Source: Rhizobiales bacterium Ga0077525
GTDB taxonomy: Bacteria > Pseudomonadota > Alphaproteobacteria > Rhizobiales > Xanthobacteraceae
Reading direction: 5' to 3'
Length of the DNA: 49,258 nucleotides
Assembly: GCA_001464835.1 (NCBI GenBank)
Contig: LNDS01000008.1
Location: forward strand, 1 to 49,258
Shown: one piece after another, positions 23,875 to 33,090 of the stretch
How the letters are laid out: each line of letters begins with the position of its first letter
Numbering within the stretch: the first letter of the stretch is position 1
The notes under the pieces: model-generated
Told to the model about the DNA's origin: nothing
The model's database searches: none
Seen by the model: only the letters and a program-made list of their open reading frames with translations
Position numbers and translations under genes: made by a program

Positions 23875-25373
23875 CGATAGACCCAGACCTCGCTGAGCGG
23901 TTCGTCGCCTTGCATCAGTTGCGCGCGCAGTTCGACCGCCGCGTTTTTTTCGGGATTGAGATTGAAGCTAAGGCGCCAGCCGCCCGTTTCCAGGTTGGGC
24001 TGCGACACCACATTCTCGATCTTGCCGAAATTGGCGCTGACGAGGCCGCGCACCGTGTCCGGTTTGATGCCTTTGAGATTGTCGCCGGTGATGTCGAGGA
24101 CGAAGAGGCGGTTGGTATCCCCGGCAGCACCGGAGCGCGTCGTCTTGAATTCGGCCAAAGGCAACTTCTCGCCGGTGCCCCAGTGCAGCCGGTACGTGAA
24201 AGCATACTCGCCCTTGCCCTTGAGCGGGTCCTTCGGCCGCCAGTAGGCGACAATGTTATCGTGCACTTCGTTGTTGGTCGGGATTTCGACCAGACGCACT
24301 TCGCCATTGCCCCAGTCGCCGATCGGTTCGACGCGCAGGCTCGGCCGTTTTTCGAAATGCGATTCGAGATCCTGATAATAATAAAATTCGCGCTTGCGCT
24401 GAATGAGGCCGAAGCTGCGCGGGTTGCTGTCGTAAAAACTCGAGATCTGAAGATCGCGCGGATTGGTCAGCACGCGCCACAAATTTTCGCCGTGGCCGTT
24501 GCGGATGGCCAGACCGTCGGAATCATGAACCGCCGGCCTGAAGTCGTCGATATCGTTGCGGTCGTTGGCGTCGAAGAAGAACATGCTGGTCATCGGCGCG
24601 ATGCCGGGCTCGGCTATTTCGGCGCGCGGATATAGCGTCATTTCAACATCGTGGACCGTGGTAGCGCCAGGGCGGATGGTGAACCGGTAGGCCGCCGCGG
24701 CACTTTTGCTGTCCAGAATGGCGTGGACGACAATCGAATTGGCACGCATATCCGGTGTTTCGATCCAGAACGTCTTGAACACCGGAAATTCCTCGCCCTT
24801 CGGATCGGCCGTGTTGATGGCCAGCCCGCGCGCCGACAGGCCGTAATTCTGGCCCTTGGCGACGGCGCGGAAATAGCTGGCGCCGAGGAAGACGGTGACT
24901 TCGTCGAAATAATCCGGCCGGTTCATTGGCGCGTGAATGCGAAAGCCGGCAAAGCCGAGGTCGGCATCCGGCGGCGGCGGCGTCAACCCCTCAAAGGTGA
25001 ACAGGCCCGGCGAATATTTGACCGATGTGGCCCGGCCCTTGGCCACGGTAAAAATATCGACCCGGTTGGAGAAGAAAAAGCCGCGGTGAAACAACTGGAT
25101 CTGGAACGGCAGCTTTTCGTCGCGCCACAGCGCTCTGTCGGGTATGAAACGGATCTTCCTGTACTTGTCGTAGTCGAGGTCCTTGAGATTGTCCGGCAGC
25201 GCCGTGTTCGGCGCCTGGTATGGCTTTTGCGCCAGATCGCGCGCTATTTGGCGCACCGACGCTGGATCGAAGGCTGAATCCGTCGGCTTTGCCGGAGCGG
25301 CCCATGCGCTGCCGGAAAAAGAGGCGGCAATGGGCACTGCTGCCGAACTCGATAAAAATTGACGCCGGTTCAA
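23862..25373 (-). CDS. opgG: Glucans biosynthesis protein OpgG (MdoG), Tat-exported
   Basis: This 503-residue periplasmic protein is needed with OpgH for osmoregulated periplasmic glucan; recent work on the family points to glucan cleavage or modification. After the Tat signal NRRQFLSSSAAVPIA (residues 2-16) come FDPASVRQIARDLAQKPYQAP, the beta-sandwich IRFIPDRALWRDEKLPFQIQLFHRGF, and GLSARGLAINTADPKGEEFPVFKTFWIE, all standard OpgG segments. TTG 25373 is chosen: GGAG sits 6 bases before it and it gives the canonical start MNRRQFL. Upstream GTG codons at 25385 and 25418 lack a Shine-Dalgarno sequence and would put a Pro/Cys-rich stretch before the signal. It is followed by opgH. Confidence 0.9.
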   Translation of the reverse strand: MNRRQFLSSSAAVPIAASFSGSAWAAPAKPTDSAFDPASVRQIARDLAQKPYQAPNTALPDNLKDLDYDKYRKIRFIPDRALWRDEKLPFQIQLFHRGFFFSNRVDIFTVAKGRATSVKYSPGLFTFEGLTPPPPDADLGFAGFRIHAPMNRPDYFDEVTVFLGASYFRAVAKGQNYGLSARGLAINTADPKGEEFPVFKTFWIETPDMRANSIVVHAILDSKSAAAAYRFTIRPGATTVHDVEMTLYPRAEIAEPGIAPMTSMFFFDANDRNDIDDFRPAVHDSDGLAIRNGHGENLWRVLTNPRDLQISSFYDSNPRSFGLIQRKREFYYYQDLESHFEKRPSLRVEPIGDWGNGEVRLVEIPTNNEVHDNIVAYWRPKDPLKGKGEYAFTYRLHWGTGEKLPLAEFKTTRSGAAGDTNRLFVLDITGDNLKGIKPDTVRGLVSANFGKIENVVSQPNLETGGWRLSFNLNPEKNAAVELRAQLMQGDEPLSEVWVYRWTP

Positions 25374-25470
25374 GGGTAACTCCACGGGGGCGCACGTCCC
25401 GAACGGGCCCTGTTGCACTGCACGGGCGTTAATGCCGGGCGGTGCCTAGAGTTCCATTGAACTAAAAGAC

Positions 25471-26243
25471 CTACTTCTTCAGCCGATAGCCGGTCTTGAA
25501 AATCCACCAAATGGTGACGAGGCAGCCGCTGAGGAAAAACAGCGTCATGCCAAGGCTGATCCACGGGCTGACATCGGCGACTTCAAAGAAGCTCCAACGG
25601 AAACCGGAGACCAGATAGACGACCGGGTTGAATAACGTCACCGTCTGCCAGACCGGCGGCAGCACATGGATGGAATAAAAGGTGCCGCCGAGGAACGTCA
25701 AAGGCGTCAGAATCAAAAGCGGAATGATCTGCAATTGTTCGAAGCCGTCGGCCCAGATGCCGATGATGAAGCCGAACAGGCTGAAGGTGATCGCGGTCAG
25801 CACCAGAAAGCCCAGCATCCAGAACGGATGGGCGATGTGCAGCGGCACGAACAGCCAGGACGTCGCCAGAATGATCAGGCCGAGAATGATCGACTTGGTC
25901 GCCGCAGCGCCAACATAGCCGCAGGCGATCTCGAACGACGATACCGGCGCCGACAGCAATTCGTAAATCGTGCCGGTGAAGCGCGGGAAATAGATGCCGA
26001 ACGAGGCGTTCATCGTGCTTTGCGTCAGCAGCATCAGCATGATCAGACCGGGCACGATGAAGGCGCCGTAGGCGACGCCCTCGATTTCGGTGATGCGCGA
26101 GCCGATTGCCGCGCCGAACACGACGAAGTACAGCGACGTCGAAATCACCGGCGAGACGATGCTCTGCCAGATGGTGCGCAAGGTGCGCGCCATCTCGAAT
26201 TTGTAGATCGCCAAAATAGCGTGGGTGTTGATCGCGTGCGTGC

Positions 26244-26247
<4 letters not shown>
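25471..26247 (-). CDS. ABC-2 type exporter permease
   Basis: This 258-residue inner-membrane protein has six helices in the ABC-2 arrangement. It carries the linker [32 protein letters not shown] (the family 'r-x-G-t-x-e-x-L-x-x-P' motif) and a late [22 protein letters not shown] segment, and ends FKTGYRLKK. It pairs with the ATPase encoded immediately upstream; its ATG (26247) overlaps the ATPase stop (ATGA). Such pairs of the YadG/YadH (DrrA/DrrB) type export lipids, polysaccharides or drugs; the cargo is unknown here. A much longer in-frame reading back to 26910 is only a shadow of the ATPase gene. Confidence 0.9.
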
Positions 26248-27194
<947 letters not shown>

Positions 27195-27281
27195 GAATGA
27201 GTTCGCGCAAAGGGGGGAGGGCAGGGCTGCTTCGTGTCGCATATAAGCGGCGGTGCGCGGCCGCGCCAGCCCCGCCCAGCT

Positions 27282-27935
27282 TTATGCGGTGAGCGACGTG
27301 AGATCGGACAGAGTCCGCTCCGGCGCGAAATCGAGATATTCGTCCGGCATCTTGCTGCGGTTAACCCAAAGCGCATGGAAACCGACCGAAACGGCAGCCA
27401 TCACATCCCACCGGTTCGATGACACAAATGTCACGTCCCCCGGCTTGCAAGTGTAATGCTTGGTGACCAAAGCATAGACCTCCGGCCGCGGCTTGAACAT
27501 TTTCAACACGTCAACCGAGAGCACGCCATCGAGATCGCCACCAATGCCGGCATTGTCGACCGCGCCCTGCAGCATCTTCGGCGAACCATTCGACAAGATG
27601 CCGGTCCTATGTCCGGCGGCTTTCAGGCTTTTCAGCGCCGCGCGCGCGTCGGGGAAAGCGTCGAGCTTGAAATAGGCGTCGAGCAGGCCGGCCTTGAGCG
27701 ATTTTGGCACCGAGGGCACGCGCGCCAGCGCGTAGTCGAGGGCGCGTTCGGTCAAGGTCCAGAATTCCACATAGTGGCCGGCGAGCGTCAGCGTCCAGGT
27801 ATATTCAAGCTGCTTGGTGCGCCAGATGTCGGACATGCGGTCGGCATCCGGGCCGGCCTCGGCGCGGAAGCGCCCGATCGCCGCGTGCACGTCGAACAAA
27901 GTGCCGTAGGCGTCGAAGACAAAAATCGATGACAT
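27282..27935 (-). CDS. (S)-2-haloacid dehalogenase (HAD type II)
   Basis: This 217-residue HAD-superfamily hydrolase has the residue set of L-2-haloacid dehalogenases: nucleophile Asp8 (FVFDAYGTLFD), Thr12, Arg39 (IWRTKQLEYTW), Ser115-Asn116 (ILSNGSP), Lys148 (MFKPRPEVY, with Tyr154), Ser173-Asn174 (VSSNRWDV) and Asp177. These enzymes displace halide from short 2-haloalkanoic acids with inversion, giving 2-hydroxy acids. In soil bacteria the natural substrate is often uncertain. GGGGGA lies about 5 bases before ATG 27935. The gene follows the FAD enzyme (27981-29213) on the same strand with a 45-base gap containing a short tandem repeat. Confidence 0.88.
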   Translation of the reverse strand: MSSIFVFDAYGTLFDVHAAIGRFRAEAGPDADRMSDIWRTKQLEYTWTLTLAGHYVEFWTLTERALDYALARVPSVPKSLKAGLLDAYFKLDAFPDARAALKSLKAAGHRTGILSNGSPKMLQGAVDNAGIGGDLDGVLSVDVLKMFKPRPEVYALVTKHYTCKPGDVTFVSSNRWDVMAAVSVGFHALWVNRSKMPDEYLDFAPERTLSDLTSLTA

Positions 27936-27967
27936 TTGTTTCCCCCGGAAATTGTTTCCCCCCGGAA
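27936..27967. repeat. Tandem near-identical 15/16-mer before the dehalogenase start
   Basis: TTGTTTCCCCCGGAA (27936-27950) is followed directly by TTGTTTCCCCCCGGAA (27952-27967), differing by one C. On the minus strand each copy gives a GGGGG(G)AAACAA block, and the copy nearer the gene provides the Shine-Dalgarno sequence. A small duplication is the simplest explanation. Confidence 0.6.
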
Positions 27968-27980
27968 GTGTAACGTTAAG

Positions 27981-29213
27981 CTAATATTTTCGCACGGCAA
28001 GGACCTGCTCGGCGGCGGCGATGCCGGTGAGATAGGCGCCGTGCGCGGTCGAGAAATCGTGCGTCGAGCAGGCCTCGCCGGCGAAGAACAGCCGCTCGTC
28101 GACGGGCCGCGCCAGCATGCCGCGCTCGTAAGCCGCGCCCGGCACGGCATAGGAGTACGACCCGCGCGCAAACGGGTCCTTGCCCCAGGGGTGGATCAGC
28201 GACGGTGTGAGGCGCTTCGCGATGCCGCTGCCGAGATGCTTGCCGAGTTCCTCGACCGCGAAATGGAAGAACGCCCGCTCGCCGCCCGATTCGAGATCGC
28301 GCGCGCATTGCCCGGCATAGAAGCACTCGATCAGCGGCCGGCCGAACGGCCGCATGTGATAGGTGCCGGTACCGCTTTTATCGGTGCTGCCGAACAGGCG
28401 GCCGCCGGGCTCGAATTCTTCCGCGCCGTCGAGATGCAGAAACAATTTGTCGGCCAGTCCCAGCGGCAGGCGCGCCGCGGCGCGCGTCTTCTCCGGCAAG
28501 GTCGGCGCGAAGAAATCGGCGCGCTCGGCCAGCACGTTGGTCGGCAGTGTCACGATGACCTTGTCGGCGAAGATGTCGCCTTTCGCGGTGACGATTTTCA
28601 CCCGCAAGCCGCTGTGATCGATGCGCGTCACCGCACTGTCGAACGCCACCGGCACGTCGTCGCCATGCGCGGCAATCGCGGTGCCGTAGCCTTCCTTGAC
28701 GCGCCAGTTGATCTCGGTGTCGTCGTACAGTTCGAAATCGAGCGCCGACATGTTTTGCAACTCGGTGCCGCTGATATAGGTGCCGACCGCGACGATGAGA
28801 TTATTCCAGCGGTTGCCGGGCTCGAGTACGCTGGCTGCCGGCATGTCCTTGCCTTTGGCGACGGCCGCGCTCAGCCGCTCGAAGAATTCGCCCATGGCCT
28901 TGTTGAACGCGGCCTGCTCGCCGGGCGCGAATACGCCGGGCAGCGACGGCCGCGACCATGGCGGCGCGGTCCGGTCGATGGTGCGGCCTTGCGCCTCGAC
29001 AATCGGCACCCACGGATTGCGGTCGGCCGAATGCAGCCAGCCGCAGCCGAGGTCGAGCGGAAAACTGTTCGCATCGTCGCAGGTCCAGGCGCGGCCGCCG
29101 AGCCGCGAACGCGCCTCGATAATGAGGCACGCCACGCCGGCGTCATGCAGCCGCCGTCCGGCGGCAATGCCGGCGGCGCCGCCGCCGATGATGGCAACTT
29201 CGGTTTCGCTCAT
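27981..29213 (-). CDS. FAD-dependent amine oxidase-like oxidoreductase
   Basis: This 410-residue flavoprotein of the monoamine/polyamine oxidase superfamily has the N-terminal dinucleotide motif IIGGGAAGIAAGRRL followed by the ribose-binding Glu and the GG doublet in IIEARSRLGGRAWT. The middle contains ADKVIVTLPTNVLAE, and the C-terminus has the second FAD motif RLFFAGEACSTHDFSTAHGAYLTGIAAA. The substrate is unknown; relatives act on polyamines, aromatic amines or carotenoid-like molecules. There is no signal peptide, so it should be cytoplasmic. It is divergent from the lactonase gene at 29336 with a 122-base gap that holds no recognisable operator. Confidence 0.88.
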   Translation of the reverse strand: MSETEVAIIGGGAAGIAAGRRLHDAGVACLIIEARSRLGGRAWTCDDANSFPLDLGCGWLHSADRNPWVPIVEAQGRTIDRTAPPWSRPSLPGVFAPGEQAAFNKAMGEFFERLSAAVAKGKDMPAASVLEPGNRWNNLIVAVGTYISGTELQNMSALDFELYDDTEINWRVKEGYGTAIAAHGDDVPVAFDSAVTRIDHSGLRVKIVTAKGDIFADKVIVTLPTNVLAERADFFAPTLPEKTRAAARLPLGLADKLFLHLDGAEEFEPGGRLFGSTDKSGTGTYHMRPFGRPLIECFYAGQCARDLESGGERAFFHFAVEELGKHLGSGIAKRLTPSLIHPWGKDPFARGSYSYAVPGAAYERGMLARPVDERLFFAGEACSTHDFSTAHGAYLTGIAAAEQVLAVRKY

Positions 29214-29335
29214 GCGGGCGCTTTACAAGAATTGGCGGTGAAAGGAAACGTGCTGGCGCGGCTGCCGAAAATCCGTAATGGATAGGCCATCAACGCCGCG
29301 CCCTTTGCCAGGTTCGATTGCAGGAAACCTAGTCC

Positions 29336-30373
29336 ATGACATCCGCGAACGCTTCGACTTTCGCCTATGTGGGAAGTTCGGACAGCCAGGACGTGACGGT
29401 CTTCAACCTGCTGGCCGACGGCGTCCTGTCGCCGGTCGAAACGGTGAAGGTGCCCGGTCCGGCGACGCCCGGCGGTTCGTTGCCGATGGCCATCAGCCCG
29501 GACAAGAAGTGGCTGTTCGTCTGCCTGCGCAATGAGCCGTTTTCGCTGGTCACCTTCGATATCGATTCCGAGACCGGCCGCCTTACGTTTGTCGGCAGCG
29601 GCGCCATTCCGGACTCGATGTGTTACATCACGACCGACCGCGGCGGCCGCTTCATCCTCGGCGCGTCCTATGGCGGCAGCAAGATTACGCTCAACGCGCT
29701 CAAAGCCAATGGCGTCATCGGCGACACCGTGCAAGTCGTTGCGACGAAGCCGAACGCGCATTGCGTTGTCATCGACCCCAGCAATAAATTTGTACTCAAT
29801 ACCAGCCTTGGCGGCGATGTCGTGCATCAGCATGTCTTCGATGCCAGCACCGGCACATTGTCGCCGAACAATCCGCCGACCATTTCCGTCGCGGCGAAAG
29901 GCGGGCCGCGCCATCTGGCGTTTTCGCCCGACCGGCGCTTTGTCTATCTACTCAACGAACTCGACGGCGCGATCTATGTGTTGCCTTACAACGGCCCGGC
30001 GGGAACGCTGGCCAAGGAAATTCAAGTTGCCAGCGTTCTTCCGCCGCGCTTTGCCGGCAAGCCCTGGGCCGGCGACATTCACCTGACGCCCAATGGCCGT
30101 TTTCTTTACGCCTCCGAGCGCACCAGCAGCACTTTGGCCGGCTTTGCTGTCGATACCGCCAGCGGCGCGCTGACGCCAATTGCCTCCTGGGCGACGGAGA
30201 AACAGCCGCGCGGATTTGCCATCGACGCTTCCGGAAAGTTTTTGCTCGCCGCCGGCCAGCTGTCGGACAGCGTCACGGCCTATGCGATCGGCCAGACCAG
30301 CGGCGCGCTCGATAAATTGAACGAATATCCGGTCGGCAAGAATCCGAACTGGATCGAGATCGTCACGCTTTAG
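29336..30373 (+). CDS. Lactonase-fold beta-propeller protein (6-phosphogluconolactonase-like)
   Basis: This 345-residue protein has the seven-blade propeller pattern of the Pgl/YbhE lactonase family. Repeats have the form 'F-x-V-x-x-x-T-G-x-L-x-x' (GVLSPVETVKV, ETGRLTFVGSG, STGTLSPNNPP, ASGALTPIASW), and AISPDKKWLFVC and AFSPDRRFVYLLNE strands alternate with them. The segment WAGDIHLTPNGRFLYASERTSSTLAGFAVD is the family signature. E. coli Pgl hydrolyses 6-phosphogluconolactone, but many members have other or unknown roles, including carboxy-muconate lactonisation. It starts at ATG 29336 with AGGAA upstream and no signal peptide. Its stop lies 1 base from the converging gene. Confidence 0.88.
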   Translation: MTSANASTFAYVGSSDSQDVTVFNLLADGVLSPVETVKVPGPATPGGSLPMAISPDKKWLFVCLRNEPFSLVTFDIDSETGRLTFVGSGAIPDSMCYITTDRGGRFILGASYGGSKITLNALKANGVIGDTVQVVATKPNAHCVVIDPSNKFVLNTSLGGDVVHQHVFDASTGTLSPNNPPTISVAAKGGPRHLAFSPDRRFVYLLNELDGAIYVLPYNGPAGTLAKEIQVASVLPPRFAGKPWAGDIHLTPNGRFLYASERTSSTLAGFAVDTASGALTPIASWATEKQPRGFAIDASGKFLLAAGQLSDSVTAYAIGQTSGALDKLNEYPVGKNPNWIEIVTL

Positions 30374-30374
30374 T

Positions 30375-32009
30375 TCACGGCGGCGGTTGTGTGAGAAGCT
30401 CCGGGGTCGGGCTGCCGCGCAGGTCGTAAACGCGCGCGAACACCACGCCTTCGCGTTCGATCTCGGCGATGATCGGGGCTTTGAGATATTCGCAGTAATA
30501 AGCGCCCACCGCCATGGCGAAGTCGGCCTGCTTCTCGTTGAAGGTGGTCTCGAAGTCCGGCCCCAGCACTTGCTGCGCCGCCAACTGCGGGCCGCATATA
30601 GCGACGATCCAGCGCCGACCGCGCGGCGGTGTTTCGGCGCTGTTCTTCAGCCGCATCTTCAGTTCGTCGGCGGCCTGCTTGAACGCCACGCCCCAGTAGT
30701 CGAGCATGAAATTGTGCTGCGCCTGGCGGATGCCGCCGGCGAAGGCATTGAAGCTGACATATTGCAACGGATGCAGCCGCACCATTTCGATCAACGGCAT
30801 GCTGATGCCGGCGGCGAACACGGCGCAGATGGCGGCGATCTGCGGCCAGCCATGAAAGCGCGCGCGGGCAAACAGCCAGCCGAACGCCAGTCCGCCCGCG
30901 GCGGCGAAAGGCGGTACGACGAAAACGAAATGCCGGAGGCCGTTATAGAAAGCCGGGTGCGAAATGATGGCGAGCACGATCGGCAGCAGAACCGAAAACG
31001 CCAGCGCCAGCAGAGCGGCGCGCCGGTTGAGCGCGGTGCGGCCGCGTACTAGAATAACGATGATGCCGGCAAGCCCGATTACTCCGAACGCCAGCATGAC
31101 GATCGGCAGCTTGAGCGCGAACAGATGCGGCAAATAGGTCACCGGCATTTCCGGCACCCAGATCAGTTTGCCTTCGAACAGTTCCTTCCACGGCTTCTCG
31201 AAGAACTTGTCGAAATACTCCGCCGCATCGAGCGGATTGAGCGGCGAGACGATCGACCACGGCCACAATAGCCCCATGATCAGGTAGCCGAGCGGCAACG
31301 CCGGCAGCGTGCGCGCAATGAATGTCACGGCGCGTTGCGCGGTTTCTTTCCAAGCCGCGTGTTGTGTTTCGGTGCCGACGATGAGCATCAAGGCCGCGAG
31401 CGCATAGGGCGCGGCGACCGCGGCGAGAATGCGTGAGCCGAAAGCCAGGCCCAGGCCGACGCCGAGCAGCGCCACGGTCCGCACCGACGGCCGCGGATAT
31501 TCGTCGAGCGCGCGCACAATGCCGAGCAGCAGCACGGCCATCGCCGTGGCGAACGGCGCGTCCTTGGCGTTGATGAACATGTGGCCGTAGAACAGCGGGC
31601 AGGCGGCCAACAGGATCAGTCCGGCGCAGCCGGCGACCGGCCCGCCGAGCCTGCGGCCGAGCCGCCATGTCACGAACAGTCCGACCAGGCCGATCGCCGC
31701 GCCAACGAGGCGACGGGTCTCGAACAGATCGAACGGCAGAACCTTGGCGGCCAGCGCCGCCGCCATGTCGAAGCCGCCGCCGTATTTGTAGAGATTGACG
31801 AACGACAGCGCGCGCGCGTCGGCAAAGCCCGAGCCGTACAGCTTGAGCAGCAGGTCGCCATATTGCGAATGAGTGAAGTCGTCCCAGCCGAGGCCGTAAT
31901 CGCGGAAGGTGACGGCGGCGAAAATCGCGACCGTCAACAGAACAACGATGGCCAGAATGTCGGCCACGCGGTCGGCAAAAGTGTCAGCCGACCGCGCGCC
32001 GGGCCTCAA
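30375..32009 (-). CDS. GT39-like polytopic glycosyltransferase
   Basis: This membrane glycosyltransferase of about 544 residues is of the dolichyl-phosphate-mannose:protein mannosyltransferase type. The first periplasmic loop carries the acidic pair expected of GT-C enzymes (GLGWDDFTHSQYGD, Asp43-Asp44). About eleven hydrophobic helices follow, with the conserved FYGHMFINAKDAPFATAMAV loop and FGSRILAA. A soluble C-terminal domain of about 110 residues ends VYDLRGSPTPELLTQPPP. It likely uses a polyprenyl-phosphate sugar donor on the periplasmic face; the acceptor is unknown. The start is uncertain: TTG 32009 with AAGAG 8 bases upstream is the best candidate, 11 bases after the sodB stop; GTG 31967 is another. 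It is probably co-transcribed with sodB. Confidence 0.8.
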   Translation of the reverse strand: MRPGARSADTFADRVADILAIVVLLTVAIFAAVTFRDYGLGWDDFTHSQYGDLLLKLYGSGFADARALSFVNLYKYGGGFDMAAALAAKVLPFDLFETRRLVGAAIGLVGLFVTWRLGRRLGGPVAGCAGLILLAACPLFYGHMFINAKDAPFATAMAVLLLGIVRALDEYPRPSVRTVALLGVGLGLAFGSRILAAVAAPYALAALMLIVGTETQHAAWKETAQRAVTFIARTLPALPLGYLIMGLLWPWSIVSPLNPLDAAEYFDKFFEKPWKELFEGKLIWVPEMPVTYLPHLFALKLPIVMLAFGVIGLAGIIVILVRGRTALNRRAALLALAFSVLLPIVLAIISHPAFYNGLRHFVFVVPPFAAAGGLAFGWLFARARFHGWPQIAAICAVFAAGISMPLIEMVRLHPLQYVSFNAFAGGIRQAQHNFMLDYWGVAFKQAADELKMRLKNSAETPPRGRRWIVAICGPQLAAQQVLGPDFETTFNEKQADFAMAVGAYYCEYLKAPIIAEIEREGVVFARVYDLRGSPTPELLTQPPP

Positions 32010-32020
32010 GATCCGAACTC

Positions 32021-32623
32021 TTACTTGGTCGCGGCAGCGAACTGGGCTTCGACGTATTCCCAGTTCACCAGATGATCGAGGAAGGCTTTGAGATAATCCG
32101 GACGGCGATTGCGGTAGTCGATGTAGTAGGAGTGTTCCCACACGTCGCAGCCGAGGATCGGCGTCGCACCGTTGACCAGCGGGTTCTCGCCGTTCGGGGT
32201 CTTCGAGATGGCGAGCTTGCCGTTCTTGACTTCGATCCAGGCCCAGCCGGAGCCGAACTGGCCGACGCCGGCCGCGGCGAAGTCCGTCTTCATCTTTTCC
32301 AGGCCGCCGAGGTCTGAATCGATCGCGGCCTTCAGCTTGCCGGGGATTTTGTCGCCGCCGCCATTCGGCTTCATCCACTGCCAGAAGTGCAGGTGGTTGT
32401 AGTGCTGGCCGGCATTATTGAAGAGCGGGGCATTCTTGCCATGCGAGCCCTTGACGATTTCTTCAAGGGACTTGCCTTCAAGGCCGGAGCCGGCAAGGAG
32501 CTTGTTGCCGTTGTCGACATAGGCCTTGTGATGCTTGTCGTGATGATATTCGAGCGTTTCGCGCGACATATAGGGCGCCAGCGCGTCGTAGGAATAGGGC
32601 AGTTCGGGCAACGTAAAAGACAT
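32021..32623 (-). CDS. sodB: Superoxide dismutase, iron type
   Basis: This 200-residue Fe/Mn superoxide dismutase has metal ligands His27 (YHHDKHH), His77 (NNAGQHYNHLHFW), Asp160 and His164 (CDVWEHSYYIDYRN). Gln73, four residues before His77, is the Fe-type position of the outer-sphere glutamine, favouring iron or cambialistic use. No signal peptide is present, so it acts in the cytoplasm. ATG 32623 follows a strong AAGGAGG 6 bases upstream; the longer reading to 32878 runs through a repeat and is rejected. The glycosyltransferase gene follows directly. No Fur box is recognisable just upstream. Confidence 0.97.
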   Translation of the reverse strand: MSFTLPELPYSYDALAPYMSRETLEYHHDKHHKAYVDNGNKLLAGSGLEGKSLEEIVKGSHGKNAPLFNNAGQHYNHLHFWQWMKPNGGGDKIPGKLKAAIDSDLGGLEKMKTDFAAAGVGQFGSGWAWIEVKNGKLAISKTPNGENPLVNGATPILGCDVWEHSYYIDYRNRRPDYLKAFLDHLVNWEYVEAQFAAATK

Positions 32624-32708
32624 CAGTTCCTCCTTAGGTCGACGAAAGACATTTTGTGCTGAATAGCCGGTCTCGGTGAACCCGGCATGACCCATGCGTG
32701 TTCCATTG

Positions 32709-32851
32709 TTATAGCGTTTTCGAGCGAAGTGGCTACCGGCCTTCGCCGGCCATAGCCGGCTTCGGCCGGCGACGGCCGGTTCGCGTGAAGAAAACGGGTC
32801 AAAACAAGAAACCAGAGCCCGTTCGGGTTCGATTTCATCGAAGCCGAAAGA
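32709..32851. repeat. Dispersed two-hairpin repeat with an internal CCGGC-rich expansion
   Basis: The left arm TATAGCGTTTTCGAGCGAAG (32710-32729) pairs with TTCGCGTGAAGAAAACG (32780-32796). A second hairpin follows at 32821-32850 (TTCGGGTTCGATTTCATCG with AAGCCGAA). This is a repeat class common in Rhizobiales genomes. The usual short 'GTGGCTACCGGTTCGCG' junction is here stretched by a stretch at about 32739-32775 built from CCGGC/GCCGG units. The rest of 32624-33090 holds TTGACA at 32891-32896, a possible -35 element for the next gene, and nothing else clear. Confidence 0.75.
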
Positions 32852-33090
32852 GTCCGGGTAATGAGGCGCCGGGAGCAACTTCCGTGGACTTTGACATCGG
32901 GAAAACTGGCGTTTTAGGCGCCAAAGGCGGGACGGGCAGCGTTAATGATGTTTGAAAGCATTATTTGGTATTTTAACTTTAACAGTTGCCGGCTTGGCGG
33001 GAAAAAGCGAGAATTGCCTGTTATTTAGAATGGGTTACGTCTGGCGCCGGCAACGATTAGGCCGCCCCGTAGCAAAGGACCGAAACAAAC

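Noticed and set aside
29210..29914. 234-residue minus-strand frame overlapping the lactonase gene
   Set aside because: It is antisense to strongly family-like propeller sequence and contains no motif of its own.
32710..32955. Small frames covering the repeat upstream of sodB
   Set aside because: They are translations of a dispersed repeat (Arg/Pro/Gly-rich in every frame) without start signals.
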